Positions 9,475 to 19,252 of a stretch of DNA of 64,000 bases are shown piece by piece. A program made the translations under genes and the position numbers. The DNA is from Acidiphilium sp. GTDB lineage: Bacteria > Pseudomonadota > Alphaproteobacteria > Acetobacterales > Acetobacteraceae. The notes under the pieces were generated by a model. It was not told the DNA's origin and made no database searches. It was given only the letters and a program-made list of their open reading frames with translations. The stretch spans positions 1-64,000 of the forward strand of contig JAQTXH010000009.1 in NCBI GenBank assembly GCA_028688905.1, written 5' to 3'. Within the stretch, counting starts at the first letter, position 1, and each line of letters starts with the position of its first letter.

Positions 9475-10530
9475 ATGAAAATCATGATCACCGGTGGCTG
9501 CGGCTTCATCGGTTCGGCGGTAATCCGGCACCTCGTCGCCACGACAGATCACAGCGTGGTCAATATCGATAAAATGACCTATGCTGCTTCGGAAGACGCG
9601 CTCGACGCCGCCAGGGCCAGCCCGCGCCATACCCTGATCCGCGCCGATATCTCCGATGCAGAGGCGATGCGGAACGCGTTCACCACCTATCAGCCCGATC
9701 TGATCATGCACCTCGCCGCCGAATCCCACGTCGATCGCTCGATCGATGGGCCGCGCGATTTTATTGACACCAACGTCACCGGCACCTTCGTCCTGCTCGA
9801 AGCCGCTCGCGCCTATTGGTCGAAACTGCCCGCCGATCGCAAAGCCACCTTCCGCTTCCACCATATCTCGACCGACGAAGTGTTCGGCGCGCTCGAAGCG
9901 GGCGACCCACCGTTCACCGAAACCACGCCCTACGATCCGCGCAGCCCCTATTCCGCCAGCAAAGCCGCCTCCGATCACTTGGTCCGCGCCTGGCACCATA
10001 CCTACGGGCTGCCCACCATCGTCTCCAACACCACCAACAACTACGGCCCCTGGCAGTTTCCGGAAAAACTCATCCCGCTCGTCCTGCTCAACGCGCTCGA
10101 TGCCAAACCCCTTCCCGTCTACGGCGATGGCTCGAATATGCGCGACTGGCTCTACGTCGATGACCACGCGCAAGCCCTCGCCCTGATCGCCCTCAACGGC
10201 ATCTCCGGTGCCACCTATGCCATCGGTGCCCGCCAGCCCCGCACCAATCTCGACGTCGTCACCACCATCTGCCGCATCCTCGACCAACTACGCCCCGATC
10301 CCGCCGGCCCGCGCACCCGCCTGATCCGCTTCGTAACCGATCGCCCCGGCCACGACTTCCGCTACGAAATCGACCCCACAAAATCCGAAACCGCCCTCCA
10401 CTGGCACGCCACCCACAACTTCGAGGATGGCCTCGCCCGCACCATCGCCTGGTACCTCAACCACGAACCCTGGTGGCAATCCATTCGCACCGCCCGCTAC
10501 ACGGGCCACCGCCTGGGAACCGCGGCATGA
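9475..10530 (+). CDS. rfbB: dTDP-glucose 4,6-dehydratase
   Basis: The 351-residue product is an extended short-chain dehydrogenase that makes dTDP-4-keto-6-deoxyglucose from dTDP-glucose using bound NAD+, the second step of dTDP-L-rhamnose synthesis. The Rossmann motif GGCGFIGS is at residues 6-13, [15 protein letters not shown] is characteristic of RmlB, STDEVFG is present, and the catalytic YxxxK (YSASK) is at about residues 159-163. It is the first gene of a run in which every junction overlaps or is one base apart (rfbB-rfbA-rfbC-rfbD-GT2), indicating one translationally coupled operon. Third codon positions are overwhelmingly C, in sharp contrast with the next gene. Confidence 0.96.
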   Translation: MKIMITGGCGFIGSAVIRHLVATTDHSVVNIDKMTYAASEDALDAARASPRHTLIRADISDAEAMRNAFTTYQPDLIMHLAAESHVDRSIDGPRDFIDTNVTGTFVLLEAARAYWSKLPADRKATFRFHHISTDEVFGALEAGDPPFTETTPYDPRSPYSASKAASDHLVRAWHHTYGLPTIVSNTTNNYGPWQFPEKLIPLVLLNALDAKPLPVYGDGSNMRDWLYVDDHAQALALIALNGISGATYAIGARQPRTNLDVVTTICRILDQLRPDPAGPRTRLIRFVTDRPGHDFRYEIDPTKSETALHWHATHNFEDGLARTIAWYLNHEPWWQSIRTARYTGHRLGTAA

Positions 10531-11408
10531 TTACCAAAGGGATTATCCTGGCGGGTGGGTCGGGGACGCGGTTGCATCCGACGACGCAGTCGACGTCAAA
10601 GCAATTATTGCCGGTTTATGACAAGCCGATGGTGTATTATCCGTTATCGACTTTATTGTTGGCCGGGATACGCGATATTTTACTGATATCAACGCCGGTG
10701 GATTTGCCGCAGTTTCAGCGGTTGTTGGGGGATGGGGCGCAATTTGGCGTGACGATTACCTATGCCGAGCAGGCATCGCCGGACGGGTTGGCGCAGGCGT
10801 TTCTGATTGGTGAGGCATGGATGGGTGGGCAGGCTTGTGCGCTGGCGTTGGGCGACAATTTGATCCATGCGGATCACTTGTCGATCTCGTTGCGGGCGGC
10901 GGCGTGCCGGCCGGAGGGGGCGACGGTATTTGCCTATCAGGTGCGCGATCCGGAGCGGTATGGCGTGGTTAGTTTCGATGGCGATGGGCGGGCGGTCGAG
11001 ATTGTCGAGAAGCCGGCGGTGCCGACATCGAACTGGGCGGTGACGGGTCTGTATTTTTATGATGACCGGGTGGGGGAATTCGCCCGGACGATCAAGCCTT
11101 CGCCGCGCGGCGAACTGGAAATCACAGATTTGAACCGGCTCTATCTTGAGGACGGTTCACTGCATGTTGAAAAACTCGGGCGCGGCACGGCGTGGCTCGA
11201 TGCCGGAACGCCGGATTCTTTGTTGCAGGCCGCGACATTTGTGCAGACCATCCAGCAGCGCCAGGGCAATCTGGTGGGCTGCCCGGAGGAGGTGGCATTC
11301 CGGATGGGGTTCATCGATGCGGCAACCCTGCGAAGCCGCGCGCAGAAACTCGGCAAGACGGAATTGGGACGGGTGTTGATCGAACTGGCCGATGGAGGGC
11401 ATGCATGA
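10527..11408 (+). CDS. rfbA: Glucose-1-phosphate thymidylyltransferase
   Basis: The 293-residue enzyme forms dTDP-glucose from dTTP and glucose-1-phosphate, the first step to dTDP-rhamnose. The nucleotide-binding [11 protein letters not shown] is at residues 9-19, followed by [18 protein letters not shown] and later GDN and EKP motifs as in RmlA. I chose the ATG at 10527 because it overlaps the rfbB stop as ATGA and begins the family N-terminus; an upstream in-frame start would add 18 residues that merely read through rfbB. Codon use differs from rfbB: G or T dominates at third positions (ttg, ccg, acg), so the two adjacent genes may have different recent histories. Confidence 0.96.
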   Translation: MITKGIILAGGSGTRLHPTTQSTSKQLLPVYDKPMVYYPLSTLLLAGIRDILLISTPVDLPQFQRLLGDGAQFGVTITYAEQASPDGLAQAFLIGEAWMGGQACALALGDNLIHADHLSISLRAAACRPEGATVFAYQVRDPERYGVVSFDGDGRAVEIVEKPAVPTSNWAVTGLYFYDDRVGEFARTIKPSPRGELEITDLNRLYLEDGSLHVEKLGRGTAWLDAGTPDSLLQAATFVQTIQQRQGNLVGCPEEVAFRMGFIDAATLRSRAQKLGKTELGRVLIELADGGHA

Positions 11409-11959
11409 TCGAAGCACAATCGATTGCCGAGGTGCTGGTGATATCACCGCCACGATTTGGCGATTCTCGTGGCTGGTTCTCTGAAAGCTGGAACCGGGCG
11501 AAGCTGGCGGGATTGGGGTTTGCGCATGATTTTGTGCAGGACAATCATTCCTATTCGGCGCAAACGGGGACGATTCGTGGGCTGCATTGCCAGGTGGCAC
11601 CGTTCGTTCAGGGTAAACTGGTCCGCTGCGTGCGCGGATCGATCTGGGACGTGGCGATCAATATTCGTCATGGTTCGCCGGATTACGGCAAATTCGTCGC
11701 GGTGGAACTCTCGGCGTCGAACGGCAAACAATTATGGATCCCCGGCGGGTTTCTGCACGGGTTCTGCACGTTGGAGCCAGAAACCGAGGTGATCTACAAA
11801 GTAACGGCCGGATACGACAAGGCCGCCGAGCGTGGGGTGATCTGGAACGATCCCGATCTGGCTTTGCCCTGGCCGATTGCGGCGGGCGAGGCGGTGCTAT
11901 CGGACAAGGATGGGGTAATGCCGCGCCTGGCCGAATGCGAAACCTGGTTTTCGGTGTGA
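11405..11959 (+). CDS. rfbC: dTDP-4-dehydrorhamnose 3,5-epimerase
   Basis: The 184-residue cupin enzyme epimerises C3 and C5 of dTDP-4-keto-6-deoxyglucose. Family motifs are [13 protein letters not shown] near the N-terminus, [15 protein letters not shown] with the catalytic-site histidine, and [13 protein letters not shown]. The ATG overlaps the rfbA stop (ATGA), consistent with translational coupling. Length agrees with RmlC (about 180-185). The gene order rfbB-A-C-D encodes the complete dTDP-L-rhamnose pathway, so the cell should be able to make rhamnose-containing surface glycan. Confidence 0.95.
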   Translation: MIEAQSIAEVLVISPPRFGDSRGWFSESWNRAKLAGLGFAHDFVQDNHSYSAQTGTIRGLHCQVAPFVQGKLVRCVRGSIWDVAINIRHGSPDYGKFVAVELSASNGKQLWIPGGFLHGFCTLEPETEVIYKVTAGYDKAAERGVIWNDPDLALPWPIAAGEAVLSDKDGVMPRLAECETWFSV

Positions 11960-11960
11960 A

Positions 11961-12857
11961 ATGAGCAACCGGCCGATACTCATCACGGGAGCGACCGGGC
12001 AATTGGGCATGGCCCTCGTGGCACAGGCCAAGGTGCCGTATTGCGCGGTGGGACGCCCCGCCTTTGACTTCGACAAGCCCGAGACGATTGCAGCGTGTTT
12101 CGCCGACGCCAACCCGTGGTTAGTCGTGAATGCGGCGGCGTGGACGGCGGTGGACGCGGCGGAGCAAAACCAGGACGCGGCGTTCCGCGCCAATCGCGAC
12201 GGGCCGGAAATTCTAGCCGGGCTGTGCCGCGAGGCCGGGATACCGCTGATCCATGTCTCGACCGATTACGTGTTCGATGGCGACAAAGGTTCGCCCTATG
12301 TCGAGACCGATCCGGTCGCGCCGTTGGGTGTGTATGGTGCCAGCAAGGAAGCCGGCGAGCGGGTGGTGCTGCAATCGGGGGCGCAGGCGATGGTACTGCG
12401 CACCGCATGGGTTTTTTCGGCGCGGGGCAAGAATTTCGCTCGCACCATGATCAATGCGTCGCGCAAGACCAATGCGTTGCGGGTCGTGGGCGATCAGCGC
12501 GGCACCCCGACCGCCGCCGAAGATCTGGCCGCGGCGATTCTGGCGATTGCGACGCGGATCGACGGCCAAGGCTGGCAGCCGGAATTTCAGGGTATTTTCC
12601 ACGCGACCAACGCGGGCGACACCACTTGGCACGGTTTTGCCGAGACGATTTTCGACATCGCGGCGGCACAGGGTGAAACCCACCCGACGGTCACCGCCAT
12701 CACCACCGCCGACTGGCCGACGCCGGTGAAACGCCCGGCGGATTCGCGGCTGGATGGTGGCAAACTGGCCCGCCGGTTCGGCATCCGCCTGCCCGACTGG
12801 CGCGAAGCCACCCAACGGGTGATCACCGCGATGCTGGCGGGGGATCGGGCACGGTGA
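11961..12857 (+). CDS. rfbD: dTDP-4-dehydrorhamnose reductase
   Basis: The 298-residue NAD(P)H-dependent short-chain reductase completes dTDP-L-rhamnose synthesis. The cofactor motif ITGATGQLGMAL is at the N-terminus, the NAAAWTAVDAAE segment and VSTDYVFDG are diagnostic of RmlD, and the YGASKEAGE segment supplies the YxxxK pair. It starts one base after the rfbC stop. Its stop codon overlaps the GTG start of the next glycosyltransferase gene (GTGA). Length is normal and no key residue appears to be missing. Confidence 0.95.
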   Translation: MSNRPILITGATGQLGMALVAQAKVPYCAVGRPAFDFDKPETIAACFADANPWLVVNAAAWTAVDAAEQNQDAAFRANRDGPEILAGLCREAGIPLIHVSTDYVFDGDKGSPYVETDPVAPLGVYGASKEAGERVVLQSGAQAMVLRTAWVFSARGKNFARTMINASRKTNALRVVGDQRGTPTAAEDLAAAILAIATRIDGQGWQPEFQGIFHATNAGDTTWHGFAETIFDIAAAQGETHPTVTAITTADWPTPVKRPADSRLDGGKLARRFGIRLPDWREATQRVITAMLAGDRAR

Positions 12858-13759
12858 TCGCGATCCTGCTCTCGACCTTCAACGGCGCGCGATTTCTGCC
12901 CGAGCAGCTGCAAAGCTTTGAACGCCAGACCGATGCGGCGTGGCGCGTGGTATGGCGCGACGACGGCTCGACCGATGCCACCCGCAGCATCATGGCCGAT
13001 TTTACCGCGCGGATCGGGCAAGCGCGGTGCCGGGAAACCTTGGGATCGGGCGTGCATTTGGGGGCGGCGCAGAGTTTTCTGGCGCTGTTGCCGGAAGCCA
13101 CCGACGCCGACGCTGTGGCCTTCGCCGATCAGGACGACGTCTGGCTGCCCGACAAACTGACGCGCGCCCGCGCAGCGCTCGAAGCCGCGGGCAATCGGGC
13201 GATGTTGTATTGCGCCCGGCAATATCTGGTCGATGAAAATCTGCAAGGGCATAATCTGTCGATCTTGCCGGGCGACAAGCCAGGATTTCCGGCCAGCCTG
13301 ACCCAGAACATCGTACACGGCAACACCATGGTGATGAACCGGGCGGCAGCGGATTTGGTATCGCGCATGCCCGGTCCGCCCGGCACCGTGCATGATTGGT
13401 GGAGCTACATCGTCATCACCGCGTGCGGCGGCGAGGTGGTGATCGACCCGAAACCCGTGGTTCTGTATCGCCAGCACAAGAGCAATCTGATCGGCTCGCC
13501 ACCCTCGACCATCGCGCGCGCGCTGGCCGCCCTGCGGCGCGGGCCGGGGATTTTCATGACCATGATGCGCAGGCATGTCGGTCAGCTTGCGGCGCACGCT
13601 GAGTATTTGACCGATCAGGCGCGCTGCGACGTAAGCCGGATCAGCGATGGGCTGCGCGGCGGTATCGCCCCGCGCAGCCGCGCCCTACGCTGTCCGGGGC
13701 TGAAGCGGCAGACCGAGCTTGAGAACATGCTCTTCCGGCTGTGGTTCATGATCGGATAA
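12854..13759 (+). CDS. Family 2 glycosyltransferase, probable rhamnosyltransferase
   Basis: The 301-residue protein has a GT-A fold family 2 domain: LLSTFNGARFLPEQLQS at the N-terminus, RDDGSTDAT near 37-45, and FADQDDVWLPDK, the nucleotide-sugar and metal-binding acidic motif. A later VHDWW resembles rhamnosyltransferases such as RfbF/RgpB types. The GTG start overlaps the rfbD stop, so it is the last gene of the rhamnose operon and may use dTDP-rhamnose; that substrate is inferred from context only. There is no transmembrane segment, so it would work at the cytoplasmic face of the inner membrane. Confidence 0.85.
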   Translation: MIAILLSTFNGARFLPEQLQSFERQTDAAWRVVWRDDGSTDATRSIMADFTARIGQARCRETLGSGVHLGAAQSFLALLPEATDADAVAFADQDDVWLPDKLTRARAALEAAGNRAMLYCARQYLVDENLQGHNLSILPGDKPGFPASLTQNIVHGNTMVMNRAAADLVSRMPGPPGTVHDWWSYIVITACGGEVVIDPKPVVLYRQHKSNLIGSPPSTIARALAALRRGPGIFMTMMRRHVGQLAAHAEYLTDQARCDVSRISDGLRGGIAPRSRALRCPGLKRQTELENMLFRLWFMIG

Positions 13760-14460
13760 TTTTGGAGACCGTGTCGCGCCGATCGCGGCCTGAAAATCGC
13801 CATCGACCCGTTGGGGATCGACGCGGTGGCCAACGGCCTGATCATCCGATCCCGCACATCCTCGCGATAGAGCAGGATGAAGCTTGCCACCGTGAATGTA
13901 ATGAACATGATCGCCAGGGGCCGAGTACCGGCCCCACGATTCCCTCGGCAACCCAGGTTCCTCAGCAACCCGGGTCGGCGAAACCGGCGACGGCACCACC
14001 GAAACACGCTGGGGCGGCGCGGCTTGCCCGGGGGATTGATGCGCGGCTCGCGGCGTGGCGACCGCAATCGCAGCCGCAGCCGCATGGATGGCATGGCTGT
14101 TGCCCCTTTTTTTGCATATAGAGTGCGGCAACGATGTAAAGTAGCCGGTTTGTGTATCCTGCTCACTGTTTCTCCATCGATCGGCGGGCTATTCATCGGG
14201 CCGCAGATCGCGGGTACTCGCCATTCGATACGGTGAGGGCTATGTTTATCGGCGCTGCACGGTTGAGTCTCACTCGTCCGCTCGAAAAATACAATCTGAA
14301 ATTTCAGATTAACAAACAATCGGTATAACAAAGCAAATGATGCCGTTTCAAAATATTTCAGGAACCCCCTTGAAATTAACTCTTTTTCAGCTTTTGATTG
14401 ATATACCGCGCTGTGGTGAAGTACACCACTGAACTCAATGGCTGAAATCAATGGCGAATC
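13760..14460. other. 700-bp gap with no convincing gene; palindrome at 14293-14310
   Basis: Open frames exist on both strands in the first 350 bp, but none resembles a known protein. One minus-strand frame (ending near 13615) encodes a short hydrophobic stretch (MFITFTVASFILLY) and cannot be excluded as a decayed membrane protein. From about 14230 the sequence becomes AT-rich and looks regulatory: an 18-bp perfect palindrome AATCTGAAATTTCAGATT at 14293-14310, and a smaller inverted repeat GTGGTG/CACCAC at 14413-14429 just ahead of the next gene. A weak TTGAAA-17-TTTGAT promoter-like pair starts near 14369. Confidence 0.5.
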
Positions 14461-15612
14461 ATGTCGATCACCGTCCATCTTGACCGCGTCAGCGGCCCGT
14501 CTCTGTCCAGTACCGTACCCGAACGAAGCGGTTTGGCGCGGGCGTCTGCCCCACGGGTCCTGATGGCGACGCGCTACGGCAGGCTGGGCGCGAGCAGCCG
14601 GCTGCGGCTTTTGCAATATGCCGAACCATTGGCGCGAGCCGGCATTATTTGTACCGCCCGGCCGTTCCTGTCGGACCAGTATGTTACGGCGCTGTACGAG
14701 GGACGCAGCCGATTGCCGGCGGTGCTGGCGGCCTACACCCGGGCACTAGGGTTGCGCGCGGCCGTGCAGGACCACGACATCGTGTGGATCGAAAAAGAGA
14801 TGCTGCCATTTTTGCCCGCCATGTTCGAACGCGCAATTCTGGGGCCAAATAAAAAATTCATTCTCGATTTCGACGACGCCTGGTTCCTGCGCTATGGCGG
14901 CCAGGGTAACAGGGCAGTGCGCGCGCTGCTGGGCGGCAAGTTTCCTGCTCTGCTGCGCCGCGCCGCGCTCACGGTTGTCGCCAACGAGACCCTGCGCGAC
15001 TGGGCGATGGATGCGGGGGCCGGCGACGTGCTGCTGCTGCCCACCGTGGTCGATCTCGATCACTATCCGATGACACCGGCACCGGATGGGCGGGTGTTCA
15101 CCGCCGGCTGGATTGGCACGCCGGTGACGTCACCCTATCTGGCGCGATTAGCCGAACCGTTGCGCCAACTGGCGGTGGAAGGACCGGTCGAACTGTTGGT
15201 GATCGGCGCACCGGACTTTACCATCGAGGGCGTGGCCTGCCGGCATCTGCCCTGGAGCGAGGCAACCGAGGCGGCGATGATCGGGCAGATGGATGTTGGC
15301 ATCATGCCCCTGCCCGATGATGCCTGGGCGCGCGGCAAGTCCGGCTACAAGCTGATCCAGTACATGGCGGCGGGGCGGCCGACCATCGGCAGTCCGGTGG
15401 GGGCCAATACCGCGATCGTGCAGGACGGCGTCACCGGGTTTCTCGCAACCACGCCGGCGGAATGGGCCGATCGGTTGCGCCGGCTGCGCGACAATGTGCC
15501 GCTGCGTCAGGCGATGGGGACCGCCGCACGCGAACGGGTCGCGGCGCAGTTTTCCCTCCAGGCGACCGCGCCGAAACTGGCGGCGGCCATTCGTGCGATT
15601 GCGGCACGATGA
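14461..15612 (+). CDS. GT4-like glycosyltransferase
   Basis: The 383-residue protein looks like a GT-B glycosyltransferase. The N-terminal part has RVLMATRYGRLGASSRLRLLQYAEPL and a DFDDAWF motif typical of a GT4 subfamily in polysaccharide loci; the C-terminal half has FTAGWIGTPVTSPYL, IMPLPDDAWARGKSGYKLIQYMAAGRPTIGSPVG and a final TAARERV helix. The conserved GKSGYKLIQYMA stretch is the donor-binding loop. No signal peptide or membrane span is visible. The start is uncertain, because no strong ribosome site precedes the first ATG and an internal Met at about residue 34 begins the conserved domain. It follows the rhamnose operon after an AT-rich gap and probably has its own promoter. Confidence 0.82.
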   Translation: MSITVHLDRVSGPSLSSTVPERSGLARASAPRVLMATRYGRLGASSRLRLLQYAEPLARAGIICTARPFLSDQYVTALYEGRSRLPAVLAAYTRALGLRAAVQDHDIVWIEKEMLPFLPAMFERAILGPNKKFILDFDDAWFLRYGGQGNRAVRALLGGKFPALLRRAALTVVANETLRDWAMDAGAGDVLLLPTVVDLDHYPMTPAPDGRVFTAGWIGTPVTSPYLARLAEPLRQLAVEGPVELLVIGAPDFTIEGVACRHLPWSEATEAAMIGQMDVGIMPLPDDAWARGKSGYKLIQYMAAGRPTIGSPVGANTAIVQDGVTGFLATTPAEWADRLRRLRDNVPLRQAMGTAARERVAAQFSLQATAPKLAAAIRAIAAR

Positions 15613-15666
15613 CAAATTGTGACAGCGCTGCTATGTCCGCCTCCATCGCAAACCTGAAGATGGACT

Positions 15667-16416
15667 ATGGCTGGACATTCCCAATTCAAGAATATCATGC
15701 ACCGCAAGGGGGCGCAGGACATTCGCCGCGGACGGCAATTTGCCAAGCTGATACGCGAAATCACCGTCTCGGCACGGCAAGGTTTGCCCGATCCGGCGGC
15801 TAACCCACGGTTGCGCGCGGCCTGTGCGGCGGCACGGCAATTCAACATGCCGCGTGATACCATTGAGCGTGCAATCAAAAAGGCGGCGGGGGTCGGCGGC
15901 GGCGACGATTATGTCGAGGTGCGGTATGAAGGCTACGGGCCTTCGGGGGTTGCGATCATTGTCGAGGCGCTGACCGATAACCGCAACCGCACCGCGTCCG
16001 ACCTCCGCACCGCGTTTTCCAAGCACGGCGGCACGCTGGGCGAGACCAATTCGGTGGCGTTTCTGTTCGATCGGGTCGGGCTGATGCGCTATCCATCCAG
16101 TGCGGCGAGTGCCGATGCGATGCTGGACGCCGCGATCGAGGCCGGGGCCGACGACGTGCAGAGCGGCACCGAGGGCCATGAGGTGATCTGCGCGACCGAT
16201 GAATTTTTCACGGTGCGCGATGCGCTGGAGCGGCGGTTCGGCGAACCCGAATTGGCCAAGCTGGATTGGCGACCGACCACGACCACCACACTCGACGAAG
16301 ACGCCGCTCGCGCCGTGCTCAAACTGATCGATGCGATCGATGAAAGCGACGACGTGCAGAACGTTTATGCCAATTTCGAGATTCCCGAAACCGTGATGCA
16401 GGCGCTCGCCAATTAG
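15667..16416 (+). CDS. yebC: YebC/PmpR family protein (TACO1-like)
   Basis: The 249-residue protein begins with the family hallmark [18 protein letters not shown] and carries [27 protein letters not shown] and [23 protein letters not shown], all diagnostic of YebC. Members have been described as transcriptional regulators and more recently as translation factors easing ribosome stalling at proline runs. That is notable here because the window encodes several polyproline proteins (TolA-like and a secreted YYAPPPP protein). Its place directly upstream of ruvC is widely conserved. Length is normal. Confidence 0.96.
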   Translation: MAGHSQFKNIMHRKGAQDIRRGRQFAKLIREITVSARQGLPDPAANPRLRAACAAARQFNMPRDTIERAIKKAAGVGGGDDYVEVRYEGYGPSGVAIIVEALTDNRNRTASDLRTAFSKHGGTLGETNSVAFLFDRVGLMRYPSSAASADAMLDAAIEAGADDVQSGTEGHEVICATDEFFTVRDALERRFGEPELAKLDWRPTTTTTLDEDAARAVLKLIDAIDESDDVQNVYANFEIPETVMQALAN

Positions 16417-16514
16417 CCTGATCGTTTAACGACGAACAGGCTCTATTTCTATTTTTGCGAGCAATTTCATCGCATTTGGTTGCCGCAAGGGCGTCAACCT
16501 CAAGCAATATCGCT

Positions 16515-16556
16515 CTAAAAAAGTAGTTCTTTTTTGAAAAATCGAACCAAAAACGT
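16515..16556 (-). repeat. AT-rich hairpin repeat, copy 1 of 4 (ahead of ruvC)
   Basis: Read on the minus strand this segment has the pattern GTTTTTGGTTC, a T-run, CAAAAAAGAAC, then a T-rich tail. The same pattern recurs at 26552-26601, 31901-31935 and 31984-32030. The core is an inverted repeat whose arms approximate GTTCTTTTTT and AAAAAAGAAC. It ends 42 nt before the ruvC start codon. Confidence 0.75.
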
Positions 16557-16598
16557 CTGCTCATTTTGGCTGGTGGCGGACCCCGCGTATAAGGGCGC

Positions 16599-17144
16599 AT
16601 GGCGATTCGCGCGCGTATTTTGGGCATCGATCCGGGGCTTCGGTTTACCGGATTCGGCATCATCGAGGTCGATGGCAACCGGCTGCGCCATGTGGCGGAC
16701 GGGGTGATCGCCACCGATGGCGATGCCTCGGTGGCGGAGCGGTTGCGGGTATTGGATGCGGCGTTGACCCAGTTGTTGATCGATTACGCGCCGGATTTCG
16801 CGGCGGTCGAGGAAACCTATGTCAATCGCAACGCCACCGCAACGTTGAAACTGGGTTACGCGCGCGGCGTGGCGTTGCTGGCACCGGCCCGCGCGGGCGT
16901 GCCGGTCGCGGAATATGGCGCGAAAACGGTGAAACGCGCGGTGGTCGGCACCGGCAATGCCGAAAAATCGCAGGTCGCGCTGATGGTGCGGCGATTGCTG
17001 CCGGGGGCGGCGATCAAGCGGGCCGACGCCGCCGACGCACTGGCGGTAGCGATCTGCCACGCGCATCATCTGGCCACCGCGTCAGCGATGCCCGTCCCGA
17101 TGCCCCCGTTCTCGATGCCCCCATTGATGACCGGGGCGGCATGA
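16599..17144 (+). CDS. ruvC: Crossover junction endodeoxyribonuclease RuvC
   Basis: The 181-residue enzyme resolves Holliday junctions by paired nicking, working with RuvAB. It starts ARILGIDPGLRFTGFGI, with the first catalytic Asp in GIDPG; the second acidic residue lies in VEETYVNRN, and the last pair is in KRADAADALAVAICH. A short Pro/Met-rich tail (VPMPPFSMPPLM) follows the catalytic domain and is variable in the family. Its stop overlaps the ruvA start (ATGA). The ruvC-ruvA-ruvB order is the standard alphaproteobacterial arrangement. Confidence 0.97.
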   Translation: MAIRARILGIDPGLRFTGFGIIEVDGNRLRHVADGVIATDGDASVAERLRVLDAALTQLLIDYAPDFAAVEETYVNRNATATLKLGYARGVALLAPARAGVPVAEYGAKTVKRAVVGTGNAEKSQVALMVRRLLPGAAIKRADAADALAVAICHAHHLATASAMPVPMPPFSMPPLMTGAA

Positions 17145-17752
17145 TCGGAAAACTCACCGGCGTCGCCGAGCAGATCGAGGATGGCCATTGCCTGATCGAT
17201 GTCAACGGTGTGGGTTATGTGGTGTTCATGTCGGCGCGCAGCCTCGCCGCCCTGCCCGCGCCGCCGTCACGCACCAGCGTGCTGATCGAAACCCAGGTGC
17301 GTGAGGATGCGATCACGCTGTACGGGTTCATCGATGCCGCGGAGCGGGATTGGTTTCGCCTGCTGACCACGGTGCAGGGCGTCGGCGCGAAAGTGGCGCT
17401 GGCATTGCTCTCCGCCGTGCCACCGGACAAGCTGGCCGGCGCGATCATCGCGGCGGATCGCGCGGCAATCACCCGTGCCCCCGGCGTCGGGCCGAAACTG
17501 GCGGCGCGGTTGATCGCGGAACTGCGCGAGCGGGTGGGCGCGATGCCGACCGGAGCCGGTTTCGGCACGGTGCCGATCGTCACGATCGTTGCGGCACCCA
17601 GCGTGGCGGGGGATGCGATTTCGGCTTTGACCAACCTGGGATACCGGCGCGGCGAGGCGGAACAGACGGTGGCGGCGTCGCTGGCGACCTTGGGGGCCGA
17701 CGCGGCACTCGATACCCTGATCCGTGACGGGTTGCGCAGGTTGGCCCGATGA
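17141..17752 (+). CDS. ruvA: Holliday junction branch migration protein RuvA
   Basis: The 203-residue DNA-binding subunit forms tetramers that hold the four-way junction and load RuvB. It begins [28 protein letters not shown] (OB-fold domain I), continues with paired helix-hairpin-helix motifs in the [17 protein letters not shown] and [13 protein letters not shown] regions (domain II), and ends with a UBA-like domain III ([20 protein letters not shown]) that contacts RuvB. Both ends overlap neighbours by 4 bp, so ruvC-ruvA-ruvB is coupled. Confidence 0.97.
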   Translation: MIGKLTGVAEQIEDGHCLIDVNGVGYVVFMSARSLAALPAPPSRTSVLIETQVREDAITLYGFIDAAERDWFRLLTTVQGVGAKVALALLSAVPPDKLAGAIIAADRAAITRAPGVGPKLAARLIAELRERVGAMPTGAGFGTVPIVTIVAAPSVAGDAISALTNLGYRRGEAEQTVAASLATLGADAALDTLIRDGLRRLAR

Positions 17753-18792
17753 TCGACGAACCCGAGTCCCGCCTGCTCTCCGGCGCGCGCGACACCGAAG
17801 ATGGCCCGGAAGCCGCACTTCGCCCCCAAACCCTCGCCGATTTCACCGGCCAGCGGGCCAGCCGGGAGAATCTCGCCATTTTCATCGAAGCCGCGCGCGG
17901 CCGTGGCGATCCGCTCGATCACGTGCTGCTGCATGGCCCGCCCGGCCTCGGCAAAACCACGCTGGCCCAGATCATCGCCCGCGAAATGGGCGTCGGCTTC
18001 CGCGCGACCTCCGGCCCGATCATCCAGAAGGCCGGCGATCTCGCCGCCATCCTGACCAATCTGCAGCCGAAGGACGTGCTGTTCATCGACGAGATCCATC
18101 GCCTGCAACCGGCGATCGAGGAAGTCCTTTACCCGGCGATGGAGGATTTCGTGCTCGACCTGATCATCGGCGAAGGCCCCGGTGCCCGCTCGGTGCGGAT
18201 CGATCTGCCGCGCTTCACCCTGATCGGGGCGACCACCCGCTCCGGCCTGCTCGCCAACCCGCTGCGCGACCGGTTCGGCATCCCGCTCCGGTTGATTTTC
18301 TACACGCCGGAAGAATTGACACGGATTGTAACCCGCGCCGCCAATCTCCTGGGGATGAACCTGACCCCGGACGGTGCCGCCGAGATTGCCAAACGCTCGC
18401 GTGGCACCCCGCGCATCGCCGGAAGGCTGACCCGGCGCATCCGCGATTTTGCCACCGTCGCGGGGACCGCCATCATCGATCGCGAAGCCGCCGATGCGGC
18501 GCTGAAACGCCTCGACGTCGATCAGCGCGGCCTCGATGCGATGGACCGGCGCTATCTCCGCCGCATCGCCGAGCACCACAACGGCGGCCCGGTCGGGATC
18601 GAAACCCTCGCCGCCGCCCTGTCGGAACCGCGCGATACGCTCGAAGACGTGGTCGAACCCTTCCTGATCCAGGAAGCCTTCCTGACCCGCACCTCGCGCG
18701 GGCGCATCCTCGGGCGCGATGCCTGGGCGCACCTCGGCATCCTGCCGCCGCCCTTGCCCAACGGCCAGCAGGATTTGCTGTTCGAGCCATGA
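17749..18792 (+). CDS. ruvB: Holliday junction branch migration ATPase RuvB
   Basis: The 347-residue AAA+ motor drives branch migration. Walker A is [12 protein letters not shown] near residue 65, Walker [10 protein letters not shown] near 113, sensor motif [10 protein letters not shown], arginine-finger region [12 protein letters not shown], and the winged-helix C-terminal domain with [18 protein letters not shown]. Length is as expected. The start overlaps the ruvA stop and its own stop overlaps the next ATG (ybgC-like). Third codon positions shift from G-rich in ruvA to C-rich here, although the genes are contiguous. Confidence 0.97.
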   Translation: MIDEPESRLLSGARDTEDGPEAALRPQTLADFTGQRASRENLAIFIEAARGRGDPLDHVLLHGPPGLGKTTLAQIIAREMGVGFRATSGPIIQKAGDLAAILTNLQPKDVLFIDEIHRLQPAIEEVLYPAMEDFVLDLIIGEGPGARSVRIDLPRFTLIGATTRSGLLANPLRDRFGIPLRLIFYTPEELTRIVTRAANLLGMNLTPDGAAEIAKRSRGTPRIAGRLTRRIRDFATVAGTAIIDREAADAALKRLDVDQRGLDAMDRRYLRRIAEHHNGGPVGIETLAAALSEPRDTLEDVVEPFLIQEAFLTRTSRGRILGRDAWAHLGILPPPLPNGQQDLLFEP

Positions 18793-19250
18793 ATCTCCTG
18801 CACAACGGCATCCACCGCCTGGGGTTGCGGATCTATTTCGAGGATACCGACGCCGGGGGCATCGTCTATCACGCCAATTATCTGCGCTACGCCGAACGCG
18901 GCCGCTCCGAGGCCCTGCGCAGCCTCGGCGTCCCGCACGCGGAAATGATCGCCACCCATCGCAGGATGTTCGTGGTGCGCCGGGCCAATATCGACTATGA
19001 GCGGCCCGCGCGACTCGATGACTGGCTGATCGTGGCAACTACCGTGCTCGCCATCGGGGCGGCGCAGGTCACGCTTGACCAGACGATCCGGCGCGACGAT
19101 GTGGCGCTGGTGCGGATCGAACTCGGGCTTGCCTGTATCGACGCGGTCAGTCAAAGGGCCGCACGACTCCCGGTGCCGATGCGTGCGGCGCTGGAGCGGA
19201 TGCGGGTGGACGGAATTGCAGACGGCCTTGTCGCCGTGGAAGGGACTTGA
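18789..19250 (+). CDS. ybgC: YbgC-type acyl-CoA thioesterase (tol-pal associated)
   Basis: The 153-residue hotdog-fold protein carries the family signature [26 protein letters not shown] at residues 15-40, with the catalytic Asp in DTDAGG, and the later [17 protein letters not shown]. YbgC thioesterases act on acyl-CoA or acyl-ACP at the inner membrane face, and the gene is conserved next to tolQRA. The ATG overlaps the ruvB stop by 4 bp; tolQ follows after 2 bp. A longer open frame upstream is only antisense-like reading through ruvB and is not used. Confidence 0.93.
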   Translation: MNLLHNGIHRLGLRIYFEDTDAGGIVYHANYLRYAERGRSEALRSLGVPHAEMIATHRRMFVVRRANIDYERPARLDDWLIVATTVLAIGAAQVTLDQTIRRDDVALVRIELGLACIDAVSQRAARLPVPMRAALERMRVDGIADGLVAVEGT

Positions 19251-19252
19251 AC

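Noticed and set aside
13615-14616. 333-residue minus-strand frame across the 13.8-14.4 kb gap
   Set aside because: It runs through the starts and ends of two solid genes on the other strand, and only a short hydrophobic stretch looks protein-like. A decayed small gene cannot be fully excluded.
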